Assembly (NCBI RefSeq): GCF_902810435.1
Contig: NZ_LR778174.1
Coordinates: 536,001-600,000 of the forward strand
Source of the DNA: Veillonella parvula
Lineage (GTDB): Bacteria; Bacillota; Negativicutes; Veillonellales; Veillonellaceae
DNA length: 64,000 bases
Direction of reading: 5' to 3'
The notes under the pieces: model-generated
The model's input: the letters and a program-made list of their open reading frames with translations, nothing else
What the model was told of the DNA's origin: nothing
The model's database searches: none
Part shown: in pieces, positions 25,829 to 33,594 of the stretch
Numbering within the stretch: the stretch's first letter is position 1
Layout of the letters: each line of letters starts with the position of its first letter
Translations under genes and position numbers: made by a program

Positions 25829-26611
25829 ATGGATACACCAGTTAAAGCAAAGCCTAAAATGAAGTTATATGGTTTTAACAATCTCACAAAGACATTGAGT
25901 TTTAATATTTATGATATTTGTTATACTCGTACGGAAGAAGAAAAAAAACAATACATTCAGTACATTGATGAAGTATACAATGCGGATCGTTTAACGGCTA
26001 TTTTGACGGAAGTTAGCCATATTATCGGCGCTAACATCCTTAACGTAGCGAAACAAGATTATGATCCTCAAGGTGCGTCTGTTACGATTTTGATTTCTGA
26101 AGAGGAAATTGAAAAAGAAGATGTAGTTATGCATCTAGATAAATCTCACCTTACTGTACATACGTACCCTGAAAGCCATCCGCACAAAGGAATTAGTACA
26201 TTCCGTGCCGACATTGAAGTGTCTACATGTGGACAAATCTCTCCGCTAAATGCACTTAATTATTTAATTCAAAGTTTTGATTCTGATATTCTTACCTTGG
26301 ATTATCATGTACGTGGCTTTACTCGGGACGTGTCTGGTAAGAAAATTTATATTGATCATCGTATCAATTCTATTCAAAATTACATTAGTGCAAAAACTCG
26401 CAACATGTACAATATGATTGATGTAAATGTATATCAAGAAAATATTTTCCATACAAAGATGATGTTAAAAGAATTTGATTTAGATAATTATCTTTTTGGG
26501 ATTACTGAGTCAGAGTTGAGCGATCGTGAAATCAAGCAAATTAAACATCAATTAAAACAAGAAATGATGGAAATCTTCTATGGACGCAATTTGCCATCTG
26601 TAAAAGCTTAA
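25829..26611 (+). CDS. speD: S-adenosylmethionine decarboxylase proenzyme (E. coli type)
   Basis: A 260-residue enzyme making decarboxylated AdoMet for spermidine synthesis. The self-cleavage site is Lys105-Ser106 in [19 protein letters not shown], where the new N-terminal serine becomes the pyruvoyl group. This is the long class 1A form found in E. coli rather than the 120-residue Bacillus form. No speE is adjacent. The 77-base gap after the phosphoesterase gene shows no terminator. Confidence 0.93.
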   Translation: MDTPVKAKPKMKLYGFNNLTKTLSFNIYDICYTRTEEEKKQYIQYIDEVYNADRLTAILTEVSHIIGANILNVAKQDYDPQGASVTILISEEEIEKEDVVMHLDKSHLTVHTYPESHPHKGISTFRADIEVSTCGQISPLNALNYLIQSFDSDILTLDYHVRGFTRDVSGKKIYIDHRINSIQNYISAKTRNMYNMIDVNVYQENIFHTKMMLKEFDLDNYLFGITESELSDREIKQIKHQLKQEMMEIFYGRNLPSVKA

Positions 26612-26671
26612 AGACAGCTTTTATGACATTGGTGTGACAGCTTTTACCGTATAATACGAAGATAGATTTGA

Positions 26672-26707
26672 AGTAGATAAGCTTTATATGGTTTATCTAC
26701 TTTTTTA
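26672..26707 (+). terminator. Terminator after speD
   Basis: An 8-bp stem GTAGATAA / TTATCTAC with a 12-base loop is followed by a T6 run. Confidence 0.7.
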
Positions 26708-26802
26708 TAATTTACTTTATAACTATTAGAGCTTAATCTTTATTACTACTGGAGCTTAATGATAGTAGTTTTTAAAAATTTCGAAAAACTATATCGAAAA
26801 AC

Positions 26803-26831
26803 TTGAATTATGATTTAGCATTTTGTATAAT
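26803..26831 (+). promoter_or_regulatory. Promoter of the malic enzyme gene
   Basis: TTGAAT at 26803-26808, a 17-base spacer ending in TG (extended -10) and TATAAT at 26826-26831. A small hairpin GACTC-TAAA-GAGTC follows in the leader, just before the ribosome site. Confidence 0.75.
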
Positions 26832-26898
26832 ACAATTAGTTAAAGGTATAAATTACCGACTCTAAAGAGTCCGAGTGTATCCACAAAGGAGAATTGTT

Positions 26899-28104
26899 AT
26901 GGACGTACGTGAATTAGCTGTACAAAAAAAACGTGAATTAAAAGGTTTCCTTACTGTAGGAACTAAATATGAATTAAAAGACGCTCATGATTTATCTGTA
27001 GCTTACACACCAGGTGTGGCAGAACCATGTTTGCGTATTAAAGATAATGAAGCAGAATCCTTCGAATTAACTTGCCGTTCCAACATGGTTGCCGTTGTAT
27101 CTGACGGTACTCGTGTACTTGGTCTTGGTGATATTGGCGCTGCAGCAGCATTGCCAGTAATGGAAGGCAAATCCTTATTGTTCAAAAAATTCGGTGATGT
27201 AGACTGCATTCCATTGGTTGTAGATACAAAAGATGCTGATACATTGATCAATACAGTAAAATTATTGCAAAAAAACTTTGCTGGTATTAATTTAGAAGAT
27301 ATTTCCTCTCCTAAATGCTATGAAGTTGAAAATCGTTTGAAAGCAGAGTTAGAAATCCCTGTATTCCATGATGACCAACACGGTACTGCAATTGCATGTT
27401 TAGCTGGTGTAAAAGGCGCTCTTCGTTTGGTTAAAAAAGATTTAGCTACTGCTAAAATCGTTGTAAACGGTGCTGGTGCTGCTGGTGCAAACATTGCTCG
27501 CTTGTTGTACCTTGCAGGTGCTCGTGATATCACATTGTTGGTATCCTCTGGCGTATTGCACAAAGACTACAAACGACTTGACTCTTTGCAAGCTGAATTG
27601 ATTGATTTGCTCAAACTTGAAGAAAAACATGGCAACTTGGCTGAAAATGCTAAAGGCGCCGACATTCTTCTTGGTGTATCTGCAGCAGGTGCTTTCACAA
27701 AAGAAATTTTGGAAAACTTGGCTGACGATGCAATCGTATTTGCAATGGCTAACCCTAACCCAGAAGCTACATATGCTGATATGAAAGCTGCTGGTATCCG
27801 CGTTGCTGGTACAGGTCGTTCCGACGCTCCTAACCAAATCAACAACGTAGCAGTATTCCCAGGCGTATTCCGCGGTGCTATCGACGTTCGTGCGTCTCAA
27901 ATCACTGACGAAATGAAATTAGCTGCTGCTGACGCTTTGGCTCACTTGATTCCTGATAGTGAATTGAACGAAGAAAACGTAATGCCATCCGTATTCGATC
28001 CTCGTGTAGCTTCAGCTGTTGCTAAAGCAGTTGCTGAAGTTGCTGTAAAACAAGGTATCGCAAAAAATCCTCAAGCAGTAGAAGATGGTAGCTACGAAGG
28101 TTAA
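26899..28104 (+). CDS. NAD(P)-dependent malic enzyme (short bacterial type)
   Basis: A 401-residue oxidative malate decarboxylase giving pyruvate and CO2. Motifs are SVAYTPGVAEPC, LGDIGAAAALPVMEGK, EDISSPKCYEVE, VFHDDQHGTAIACLAG and the Rossmann VVNGAGAAGANIARLL, ending in SDAPNQINNVAVFPGVFRGAID. It lacks the C-terminal phosphotransacetylase domain of MaeB. I choose ATG 26899 with AAAGGAG upstream. It has its own promoter and terminator. In lactate- and malate-using Veillonella such an enzyme would link malate and pyruvate pools. Confidence 0.94.
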   Translation: MDVRELAVQKKRELKGFLTVGTKYELKDAHDLSVAYTPGVAEPCLRIKDNEAESFELTCRSNMVAVVSDGTRVLGLGDIGAAAALPVMEGKSLLFKKFGDVDCIPLVVDTKDADTLINTVKLLQKNFAGINLEDISSPKCYEVENRLKAELEIPVFHDDQHGTAIACLAGVKGALRLVKKDLATAKIVVNGAGAAGANIARLLYLAGARDITLLVSSGVLHKDYKRLDSLQAELIDLLKLEEKHGNLAENAKGADILLGVSAAGAFTKEILENLADDAIVFAMANPNPEATYADMKAAGIRVAGTGRSDAPNQINNVAVFPGVFRGAIDVRASQITDEMKLAAADALAHLIPDSELNEENVMPSVFDPRVASAVAKAVAEVAVKQGIAKNPQAVEDGSYEG

Positions 28105-28155
28105 TCTATTTGCTTTACTAGCATTTTAAAATCTTATATAACTATAGAACAATAC

Positions 28156-28187
28156 AACATGCACCTCGAAAGGGGTGCATGTTTTTA
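28156..28187 (+). terminator. Terminator after the malic enzyme gene
   Basis: An AACATGCACC / GGTGCATGTT stem is followed by TTTTT. Confidence 0.88.
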
Positions 28188-28438
28188 TATGCTCGATTAA
28201 GCATATGATTGGCTTTATACTATTAGGGTGAATAATTTATAGATTAAAATGATATGGAGGCGTAGGCGTATAGGATAATAGAAGTAAGGATAGATATATA
28301 TTAAAGAATGTATTAATGTATAAGTAAAAAAATTAATGAAGTTGTAAAAAAGTACTTGTCACTAGTTTCTATCAATGATATAATAATTTTCGTTGCAGAG
28401 CGATACTTGAGAGAGTAAGAACTCAGCAAGAGTAGTGG
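28188..28438. other. Gene-free AT-rich spacer before the tRNA cluster
   Basis: I see no coding sequence, RNA or repeat in these 250 bases. Confidence 0.6.
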
Positions 28439-28467
28439 TTGACATCAACTACCGGGTTTGCTATAAT
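28439..28467 (+). promoter_or_regulatory. Consensus promoter of the tRNA cluster
   Basis: A perfect TTGACA (28439-28444), 17-base spacer and TATAAT (28462-28467) lie 17 bases before tRNA-Pro. It is the strongest promoter seen in the window, as expected for stable RNA. Confidence 0.92.
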
Positions 28468-28484
28468 AGCAAAGTAATTAATGA

Positions 28485-28561
28485 CGGGGCATAGCGCAGT
28501 TTGGTAGCGCACCTGGCTTGGGACCAGGGGGTCGCAGGTTCGAATCCTGCTGCTCCGACCA
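28485..28561 (+). tRNA. tRNA-Pro (anticodon TGG), CCA encoded
   Basis: Acceptor CGGGGCA / TGCTCCG, anticodon loop CTTGGGA between CCTGG and CCAGG, T-loop TTCGAAT and a terminal ACCA all fit. The anticodon TGG reads proline codons. Confidence 0.96.
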
Positions 28562-28571
28562 TTTTTTATTT

Positions 28572-28645
28572 GCGGGTGTAGCTCAATGGTAGAGCCCCAG
28601 CCTTCCAAGCTGGTCGCGAGGGTTCGATTCCCTTCACCCGCTCCA
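28572..28645 (+). tRNA. tRNA-Gly (anticodon TCC), CCA encoded
   Basis: Acceptor GCGGGTG / CACCCGC, anticodon loop CTTCCAA between CCAGC and GCTGG, and encoded CCA. It lies 10 bases after tRNA-Pro, so both are processed from one transcript. Confidence 0.96.
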
Positions 28646-28750
28646 TTTTTTTTTGCCTTTTTTAGGGTATACTAAGATAGGGTGTAGTTGACGATACATA
28701 GTACATAATTTATACTATAATAGATAATTCCATATATAGGTAATCCACAT

Positions 28751-28827
<77 letters not shown>

Positions 28828-28838
28828 CTAAGAATGCA

Positions 28839-28878
28839 GTCACTGCAAGGGTTTACAGCCTTTGCAGTGACTTTTTTA
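28839..28878 (+). terminator. Terminator of the tRNA cluster
   Basis: A GTCACTGCAA / TTTGCAGTGAC stem is followed by T7, starting 12 bases after tRNA-Arg. Confidence 0.85.
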
Positions 28879-28894
28879 TTATCCTGAAACAGTG

Positions 28895-28956
28895 CGATAG
28901 CATATGTCGATAGCATAAATTTACGCAATTATTTGCGCAATTAACTATGCTATCGA
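28895..28956. repeat. Three copies of CGATAGCATA between tRNA-Arg and the integrase gene
   Basis: Direct copies at 28895-28904 and 28908-28917, and an inverted copy (TATGCTATCG) at 28946-28955, sit beside a pair of CGCAATT motifs. Short repeats of this type next to an integrase gene resemble arm-type integrase or excisionase sites. An attachment role is an inference. Confidence 0.45.
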
Positions 28957-28995
28957 TTTTGAGTTAAGAATCAAATTATAGATAGATATTTTCCA

Positions 28996-30228
28996 CTAAT
29001 TGGAATTCTTTTTTTTATTATTGATTGGATGAGCATAGACCTTTATAATCATTTCTGTTGTATCATGGCCTACTAATTTTGCAATAGTGGTATATGGTAC
29101 GTTTGCATTTATAAGATTACTAATATAGGTATGACGGACTGCATGAGAACTAAGAGGTTTATTAATATTGAGTCGTTTTCCAACTGCTTTAAAATAGCGA
29201 TTAGTAAAGTTCTTTTTTTCAATAGGACTTGTTCCAACTTGATTAGCTAAAATCCATTTACTCTTAGAGTTCTCTTTTGCTTCTAGTAGTAATTTAACTA
29301 ACTTAGAGCTAGTGAAAGACACTACTCGGTTACTGCTTTTTGTCTTAGTTGCTTTACGTGCTAGTCCTAATTCTGTTTTACTCCATGAAGCGTTGATATG
29401 AAGTTCTCCATGTTTATCGCCTAATATCTCTACTTCATTCCAGTATAGTGCCTGTAATCCTCCAATTCGAATACCTGTTTGAAACAATAATAATATTGTA
29501 TATTCCAGATTGTGTCCTTTAAAGTAGTCTAAGAATAAATTGACCTCTTCATGTGTTAACGCTTGTTTAGGATGGAGTGGGGCAGTAGTATTGGGTTTGA
29601 TTAGCCCATCATAAAAGTACTGAGGGATTAAGTCTAAACTATATAGTTTTCGCAGCGTCTGCCGTAATATAACAAAGGTTTTTTTGATAGCTGTTGTATG
29701 CTGATCAATAAACCTTTGTATTAACCCTTTATTAAGGTCTTTTATGGCTATTTTACTAAAGTAAGGTTTAAATCGTGATTCAATAAGATGAAGTTAGAAC
29801 TTTTTTGTAGCAGTGGCTTTATCTCGTTCTGTAAAGAAATGGAGATAAAAAGAGTAATAGTTTTCATCTGCTACAGTATTTGATGATTTTAGTTTTAACT
29901 TTCTTGCTGTTAATTCATTGATATAATTTAGTTTATAAATACCTTCATCACGCTTCATAATTATCTTTTGTCGATGTTTTCGATAGTTTTTTTACTGGTA
30001 AAACCTTTTAGAATTATAATTTATAATTTTTTCGTTTTCATCTATATATATGTAGATTACGGAGGCAGTAATAGCGAATCCCACTCTTTTGTAGGATATT
30101 AGATATACTTCCTTTACTGATTGGAAGTAGAAACATATAATCTCCTTTTTACAATCGGAGCGTATTTGTTCGAGAATGTTGGAATATAGTTTTCTTCGAT
30201 AAGTAAATAGAGTTATTTGATGAAACAA
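28996..30228 (-). pseudogene. Tyrosine recombinase (integrase) with two in-frame stops
   Basis: One minus-strand frame is open over 411 codons except for TAA at 29992-29994 and TAA at 29794-29796. The catalytic domain is complete: first Arg in FQTGIRIGGL, Lys in KATKTKSS, HAVRHTYISNL with the His-x-x-Arg pair, and LVGHDTTEMIIKVYAH with the last His and the nucleophilic Tyr. Upstream, in frame, are a SAM-like core-binding region (FSKIAIKDLNKGLIQRFIDQ, then TLRKLYSLDLI) and, before the first TAA, a weak AP2-like arm-binding stretch (YIYIDENEKIINYNSKRF). No indel is needed to read it, so decay is recent. An ATG at 29956-29958 could start a 54-codon fragment only. The exact N-terminus is uncertain. 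Confidence 0.75.
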
Positions 30229-30323
30229 AAATTTACAGCTACAGTGCTAGTATCTAATAGTATAGAGTCTTAAGTGCATTAAGAGAGAATTCATGTTATA
30301 GTAAATTTAAAGAGGTGAGAATA

Positions 30324-30974
30324 ATGGAACATTACATTGAAATTATTGTTATGCTAGCACCTGGATTTATTGCTAAGGAAGTTGCTAGAGCATTAGGAAA
30401 TGTGAAATCAAGAAGTAGTTCGATAGACCAAATATTAAATTATTTTGTATATAGTATCTTTTGTTTTTTTATAACGCTACTTATGTATACAATTATCAAT
30501 AAGTTACTTGGTATTGATAGCTTGCAATATTTGCTACTTGTATTCTTGGCCATATTAAGTGGGGTTAGTGTCGGATATGCTTGGCAGTCAATAGTAAAAA
30601 AAAATGTTAAGCGTATAATTGATAAGTATACAAGTGCGAATAATGGTTATATGTATTTTCAAGAAGATAGCATGCTCAATAATTGTATGTTAGATGGCAA
30701 AGATCATTTAATTCAAATAGTTAAGTCAGGGAATGTGATAGCAACAGGGAAATTTCTAGGAGCAACATTTTCGAATGAAGATACTACTGAAATAAAAATA
30801 GATAGCCATCCAGTGTATGCTAGCTGGCTATCTGATGAAAGATATAGTGAGTATTTTGGATACCTACATTCTATATTTGATATTAAAAATGATATCGAAG
30901 TTAGAGAATATGACTATCCCAATGGTTTCTTTGAAGAAGGCTTCTCAGCAGATAAAATTACTTCTTCGGAGTAG
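30324..30974 (+). CDS. Small two-helix membrane protein (DUF6338-like)
   Basis: A 216-residue protein. APGFIAKEVARAL near the N-terminus, two strong membrane segments (about 35-60 and 68-90) and a charged cytoplasmic C-terminal half (LGATFSNEDTTEIKIDS, YPNGFFEEGF) recall the DUF6338 family, from memory and unverified. ATG 30324 has AAAGAGGTGAG upstream. It lies between the integrase pseudogene and an IS remnant, and its last 17 bases overlap a convergent 41-codon gene. The base composition is AT-rich compared with the core genes. It is probably cargo of the lost element. Confidence 0.65.
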   Translation: MEHYIEIIVMLAPGFIAKEVARALGNVKSRSSSIDQILNYFVYSIFCFFITLLMYTIINKLLGIDSLQYLLLVFLAILSGVSVGYAWQSIVKKNVKRIIDKYTSANNGYMYFQEDSMLNNCMLDGKDHLIQIVKSGNVIATGKFLGATFSNEDTTEIKIDSHPVYASWLSDERYSEYFGYLHSIFDIKNDIEVREYDYPNGFFEEGFSADKITSSE

Positions 30975-31083
30975 GTGATGGGGGTGGCGGAGCAGGACGA
31001 ACAGGCTTGCCACTAGTAGTTTTTTGTGCTCCGTCTCTGCGTTCGTATCCGTCATTGATAGGGTTTGGAGAGTTTTTAGCCAT
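30958..31083 (-). CDS. 41-residue proline-rich protein
   Basis: A short gene with a perfect AAAGGAGG eight bases before ATG 31083 and a TATAAT-like box at 31114-31119. The product starts MAKNSPNPINDGYERRDG and ends with a run of prolines (KPVRPAPPPPSPTPKK), with no hydrophobic segment. The first half (NSPNPINxGY) resembles small uncharacterised peptides I have seen beside accessory membrane genes, a memory only. Its stop overlaps the end of the convergent membrane-protein gene by 17 bases. The perfect ribosome site makes it very likely translated. Confidence 0.65.
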   Translation of the reverse strand: MAKNSPNPINDGYERRDGAQKTTSGKPVRPAPPPPSPTPKK

Positions 31084-31304
31084 AATATTCCTCCTTTCTA
31101 TAAAGATATTTTTATTATATCAAAATTATATTGATATGGACTCATTTTTCTAGATATATTATTTACTAGACAAAATACATCGATGTTTCCTTGTATTTTA
31201 TAGGGGGAGCATTCCTTTTATTGTTGTCTTTAGACTGGTTCGCGACGTAGTCGCGAATCATAAAACCACCCGCTATGCGGGTGCGGCAACGAAAGTTATA
31301 CAAA

Positions 31305-31369
31305 AAATCACCTTGCTTAAGTATAATGTAGGTGTTCAAGCCGCATTATATGCAAAAGAAAGGTGATTT
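31305..31369 (+). promoter_or_regulatory. Self-complementary tnpA leader that hides the ribosome site
   Basis: AAATCACCTT at 31305-31314 is complementary to AAGGTGATTT at 31360-31369, which contains the ribosome site. This is the known translational block of IS200-family transposase mRNA, preserved although the gene is dead. Confidence 0.6.
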
Positions 31370-31372
31370 TAT

Positions 31373-31731
31373 ATGGCAACAAAGACATAGAGTCTTGCGC
31401 ACACAAAATGGTTATGCAAATACACATAGTATTTACACCTAAGTATAGACGTAAAGTTATATATAATCAAAATAGAAATAGTTTATTTGAATATAAGGGT
31501 GTCAAGATTATAGAGGGGGGAGCTCATGGCAGATCATGTGCATATGTTAATATTAATCCTACCTAAAATAGCAGTTTCATCTTTTATGGGATATTTAAAA
31601 GGTAAAAGTGCACTTATGATGTTCGATAAACACGCAAACTTAAAGTATAAATTTGGAAATAGACACTTTTGGTCCGAGGGATATTATGCTAGTACAGTAG
31701 GTCTAAATGAGGCAACAGTAAGAAAATTTTA
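31373..31731 (+). pseudogene. tnpA: IS200-type TnpA (Y1 HUH transposase), inactivated
   Basis: The fragments line up with a Y1 transposase. ATG 31373 begins MATKT, then TAG, then SLAHTKWLCKY. A missing base near 31418 shifts the frame into IVFTPKYRRKVIYNQNRNSL, an internal in-frame loss follows, then EYKGVKIIEGG. A second frameshift leads to the HUH-type MADHVHMLI (31526 on) and SSFMGYLKGKSALMMFDKHANLKYKFGNRHFWSEGYY. It stops at VRKF, before the catalytic tyrosine helix. At least four lesions, so no activity is expected. Confidence 0.85.
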
Positions 31732-32044
31732 AGGGTAGCAAGTAATACATATCCCCTTTGAGGGGAAGGTTACGAGTCAATGGCTATGCGGCTTGAACGT
31801 AGTGAAAGCCAGCGCCTTTAGACGCTGGCCTAGTACTATGGGCTTATAGTCCGTGAGCAAACCACCCGTCTTACGAGCAGTTCTGATTGTATAAATTTAT
31901 AAATAGATGACGTATAAAGTAAATCTATCTTTATTTTTTATCGATAGATATGTAAAATTATATAATAAAATTGATTTTGTTAAGAGGTGTTACGTGTTGG
32001 TAATAGTATTGCCTAGTTCTAGATTAGCAAAGGGGCGATTTTAG

Positions 32045-33160
32045 ATGGCAATAAAATCATTTGAATCAAGAAATGGTTTGGTTAATAAATTAAGGTCTCG
32101 AGGATTAATATTTGATGAACAAGAGTTGAGAAATACTTTAAAAAAGTTCAATTATTATTCTTTATTTAATGGATTTGAGAATTTACTTTTATGTGAATTA
32201 CATCCTAAAAAATATGATGCTGTGACACTGAAAGATTTTGAAGCTTTATATGAGTTTGATAAGAAGCTTTCACGCATTATATTTTCTTATTTAAATAAGC
32301 TTGAGTCTGCTTTGAAAACGTCGATTGCTTATCACTTTGCTAAATGTTATTGCAATACTCTTGCAAATACAATGCAATATACAAATAAATTAAACTATAT
32401 GGATCCTCAAGATGATAATATTTTGAGTGATACTTATTGTCCATATTCTAATAACTATCCCTTTTTTAATGATCAAAATAAAAGGATATACTTTAGCTTT
32501 AATGATTTTCTGTTCTTTAAGCCGTTTTATTTATCGAATTTAATTAATTATAATGATCATATAGATAAAACTTTTTATAGGTCTCCAACTTATAGTGCGC
32601 CAAGAGGTGTAGCTGTATATAGAGATGATGATAATAATTACTATTCAGATGTTGCTGTGCCTATATGGGTAGCTATTGAAACCCTATCATTTGGTGAAGT
32701 ATTACGACTTCTTCATTATTTAAAAGTTGATGTTATTGAAGGGGTTTTAGATGATTTTAATTTGAGAATTTCAAAACGGTTTGAATTTTTGAATATGCTA
32801 GATTTTCTATTGTATTTAAGAAATTGTTGTGCGCATGGCTCGTTAATCAATCGTTTTAATACACCGATTCGTTATATAGTTAACTCTAATATTGTTAGAT
32901 CATTTGGATTACATCCACAAAAATACTTAAATTATAAACACTCAAAATTATCTTTATTTGATGTATTAAAGATTTTAAGTTATTTCTATTCTTTAAATGA
33001 TATAAGAAAATTGTTGAAGCACTTTTTTTATTCAAATAATCAAAGAATGGGTGTAAGACGTGGAAATGAGTTGAAAGAAAAAATTTTGAATCAAATGGGG
33101 TGTCCTAGATATATAGAGTGGAAATCCTTGTTATCAGGAGATATTTTGTTTGAACTGTAG
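32045..33160 (+). CDS. Abi_2 (AbiD/AbiF-type) HEPN abortive-infection protein
   Basis: A 371-residue protein. Family hallmarks are an N-terminal LVNKLRSRGLIF, then FNYYSLFNGF (35-44), a helical region, VPIWVAIETLSFGEVLRLLHYL (205-226), and the HEPN active-site motif RNCCAH (R259-H264), an Rx4H pair of a probable ribonuclease. Abi_2 proteins stop phage growth or act as RNA-cutting toxins; some AbiF members work with a dedicated structured RNA. Such an RNA unit follows directly here. AAGGGGC lies upstream of ATG 32045. The AT-rich composition and position next to an IS remnant suggest transfer. The substrate is unknown. Confidence 0.85.
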   Translation: MAIKSFESRNGLVNKLRSRGLIFDEQELRNTLKKFNYYSLFNGFENLLLCELHPKKYDAVTLKDFEALYEFDKKLSRIIFSYLNKLESALKTSIAYHFAKCYCNTLANTMQYTNKLNYMDPQDDNILSDTYCPYSNNYPFFNDQNKRIYFSFNDFLFFKPFYLSNLINYNDHIDKTFYRSPTYSAPRGVAVYRDDDNNYYSDVAVPIWVAIETLSFGEVLRLLHYLKVDVIEGVLDDFNLRISKRFEFLNMLDFLLYLRNCCAHGSLINRFNTPIRYIVNSNIVRSFGLHPQKYLNYKHSKLSLFDVLKILSYFYSLNDIRKLLKHFFYSNNQRMGVRRGNELKEKILNQMGCPRYIEWKSLLSGDILFEL

Positions 33161-33169
33161 TTTTTTTGG

Positions 33170-33198
33170 TTGACGTAACAGTTTACTTTTGATATTAT
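33170..33198 (+). promoter_or_regulatory. Promoter of the RNA downstream of the abi gene
   Basis: TTGACG (33170-33175), a 17-base spacer and TATTAT (33193-33198) begin 9 bases after the abi stop codon. An overlapping TATAAT is at 33196-33201. The nearest downstream coding gene starts almost 400 bases later, beyond a terminator, so this promoter serves a non-coding transcript. Confidence 0.75.
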
Positions 33199-33204
33199 AA
33201 TAAT

Positions 33205-33288
33205 CAATTAAGTTTGGCTCTTAAGAGCTCTTGGTGATGGAGGCATCACCTACTGGGAAAGGACAACACATTTGTGTTGTCCTTTTTT
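33205..33288 (+). ncRNA. Structured RNA linked to the abi gene (abiF-motif candidate)
   Basis: The predicted transcript of about 84 nt has three hairpins: GCTC-TTAA-GAGC (33217-33228); a perfect 7-bp GGTGATG-GAGG-CATCACC with a tetraloop (33233-33250); and a terminator, GGACAACAC-ATTT-GTGTTGTCC plus T6 (33261-33288). It has its own promoter and no useful open frame. Weinberg and colleagues described an abiF RNA motif next to abiF genes, rich in stable tetraloops. Position, size and layout fit, but I cannot score the motif. The likely role is to bind and restrain the HEPN protein. Confidence 0.65.
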
Positions 33289-33439
33289 GGTTAAATTAAT
33301 AAGATATTTAAAATTAATAAACTATAATAGTAAACTTAAAATATACTTTTAAGTAATGAAAAGACAATTTGATTTTATATAAAAATCAAACTTAATTGTT
33401 AATCGTAAACCCAGTATTTATCTACATTCTTTCCTCATA

Positions 33440-33558
33440 AGTCAAATTAGTCAAAATAAAAGTCAAAAATTCTAATTTGATATATTGACTTTTTGACTTT
33501 TAGGGGCTATTATAATGTCATAGGGTAAATAAACCCAGTAAAAATAGTATTAGTCAAA
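33440..33558 (+). promoter_or_regulatory. clpL promoter region with repeated AGTCAAA heptads (CtsR-like operators)
   Basis: AGTCAAA occurs at 33440, 33449, 33461 and 33552, and inverted (TTTGACT) at 33492, with a near copy at 33484. A TATAAT is at 33511-33516. CtsR binds tandem RGTCAAA heptads about three bases apart in front of clp genes; here the first pair is two bases apart. No CtsR gene is in the window. The stretch 33289-33439 shows nothing else. Confidence 0.6.
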
Positions 33559-33594
33559 TAGTTAAACTCTATGATGTATGAGGGGGTAAAATAT

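Larger units (their letters stand above)
31225..31880 (+). mobile_element. Decayed IS200-type (IS200/IS605) insertion sequence
   Basis: The left end has two hairpins, TTCGCGAC-GTA-GTCGCGAA and CACCCGC-TAT-GCGGGTG. The right end has a GCCAGCG/CGCTGGC hairpin and ACCACCCGTC near the edge. Between them is a broken tnpA. The ends are given approximately, because the single-strand cleavage sites cannot be fixed by eye. Confidence 0.75.

Noticed and set aside
29992..30228. Independent 78-codon gene on the minus strand
   Set aside because: It starts with TTG without a ribosome site and is in the same frame as the integrase downstream, so it is better read as the integrase N-terminus before a nonsense codon.
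31363..31732. Two separate small plus-strand genes (67 and 68 codons)
   Set aside because: Both are pieces of one frameshifted IS200-type transposase.
32045..33160. A Cas13-type effector or CRISPR system
   Set aside because: Only one HEPN motif, 371 residues, and no repeat-spacer array nearby; the family features are those of Abi_2.
33205..33288. The RNA after the abi gene as merely the gene's terminator
   Set aside because: A well-spaced promoter lies between the stop codon and the hairpins, and two extra hairpins precede the terminator; a simple terminator would need neither. It remains a possible alternative.
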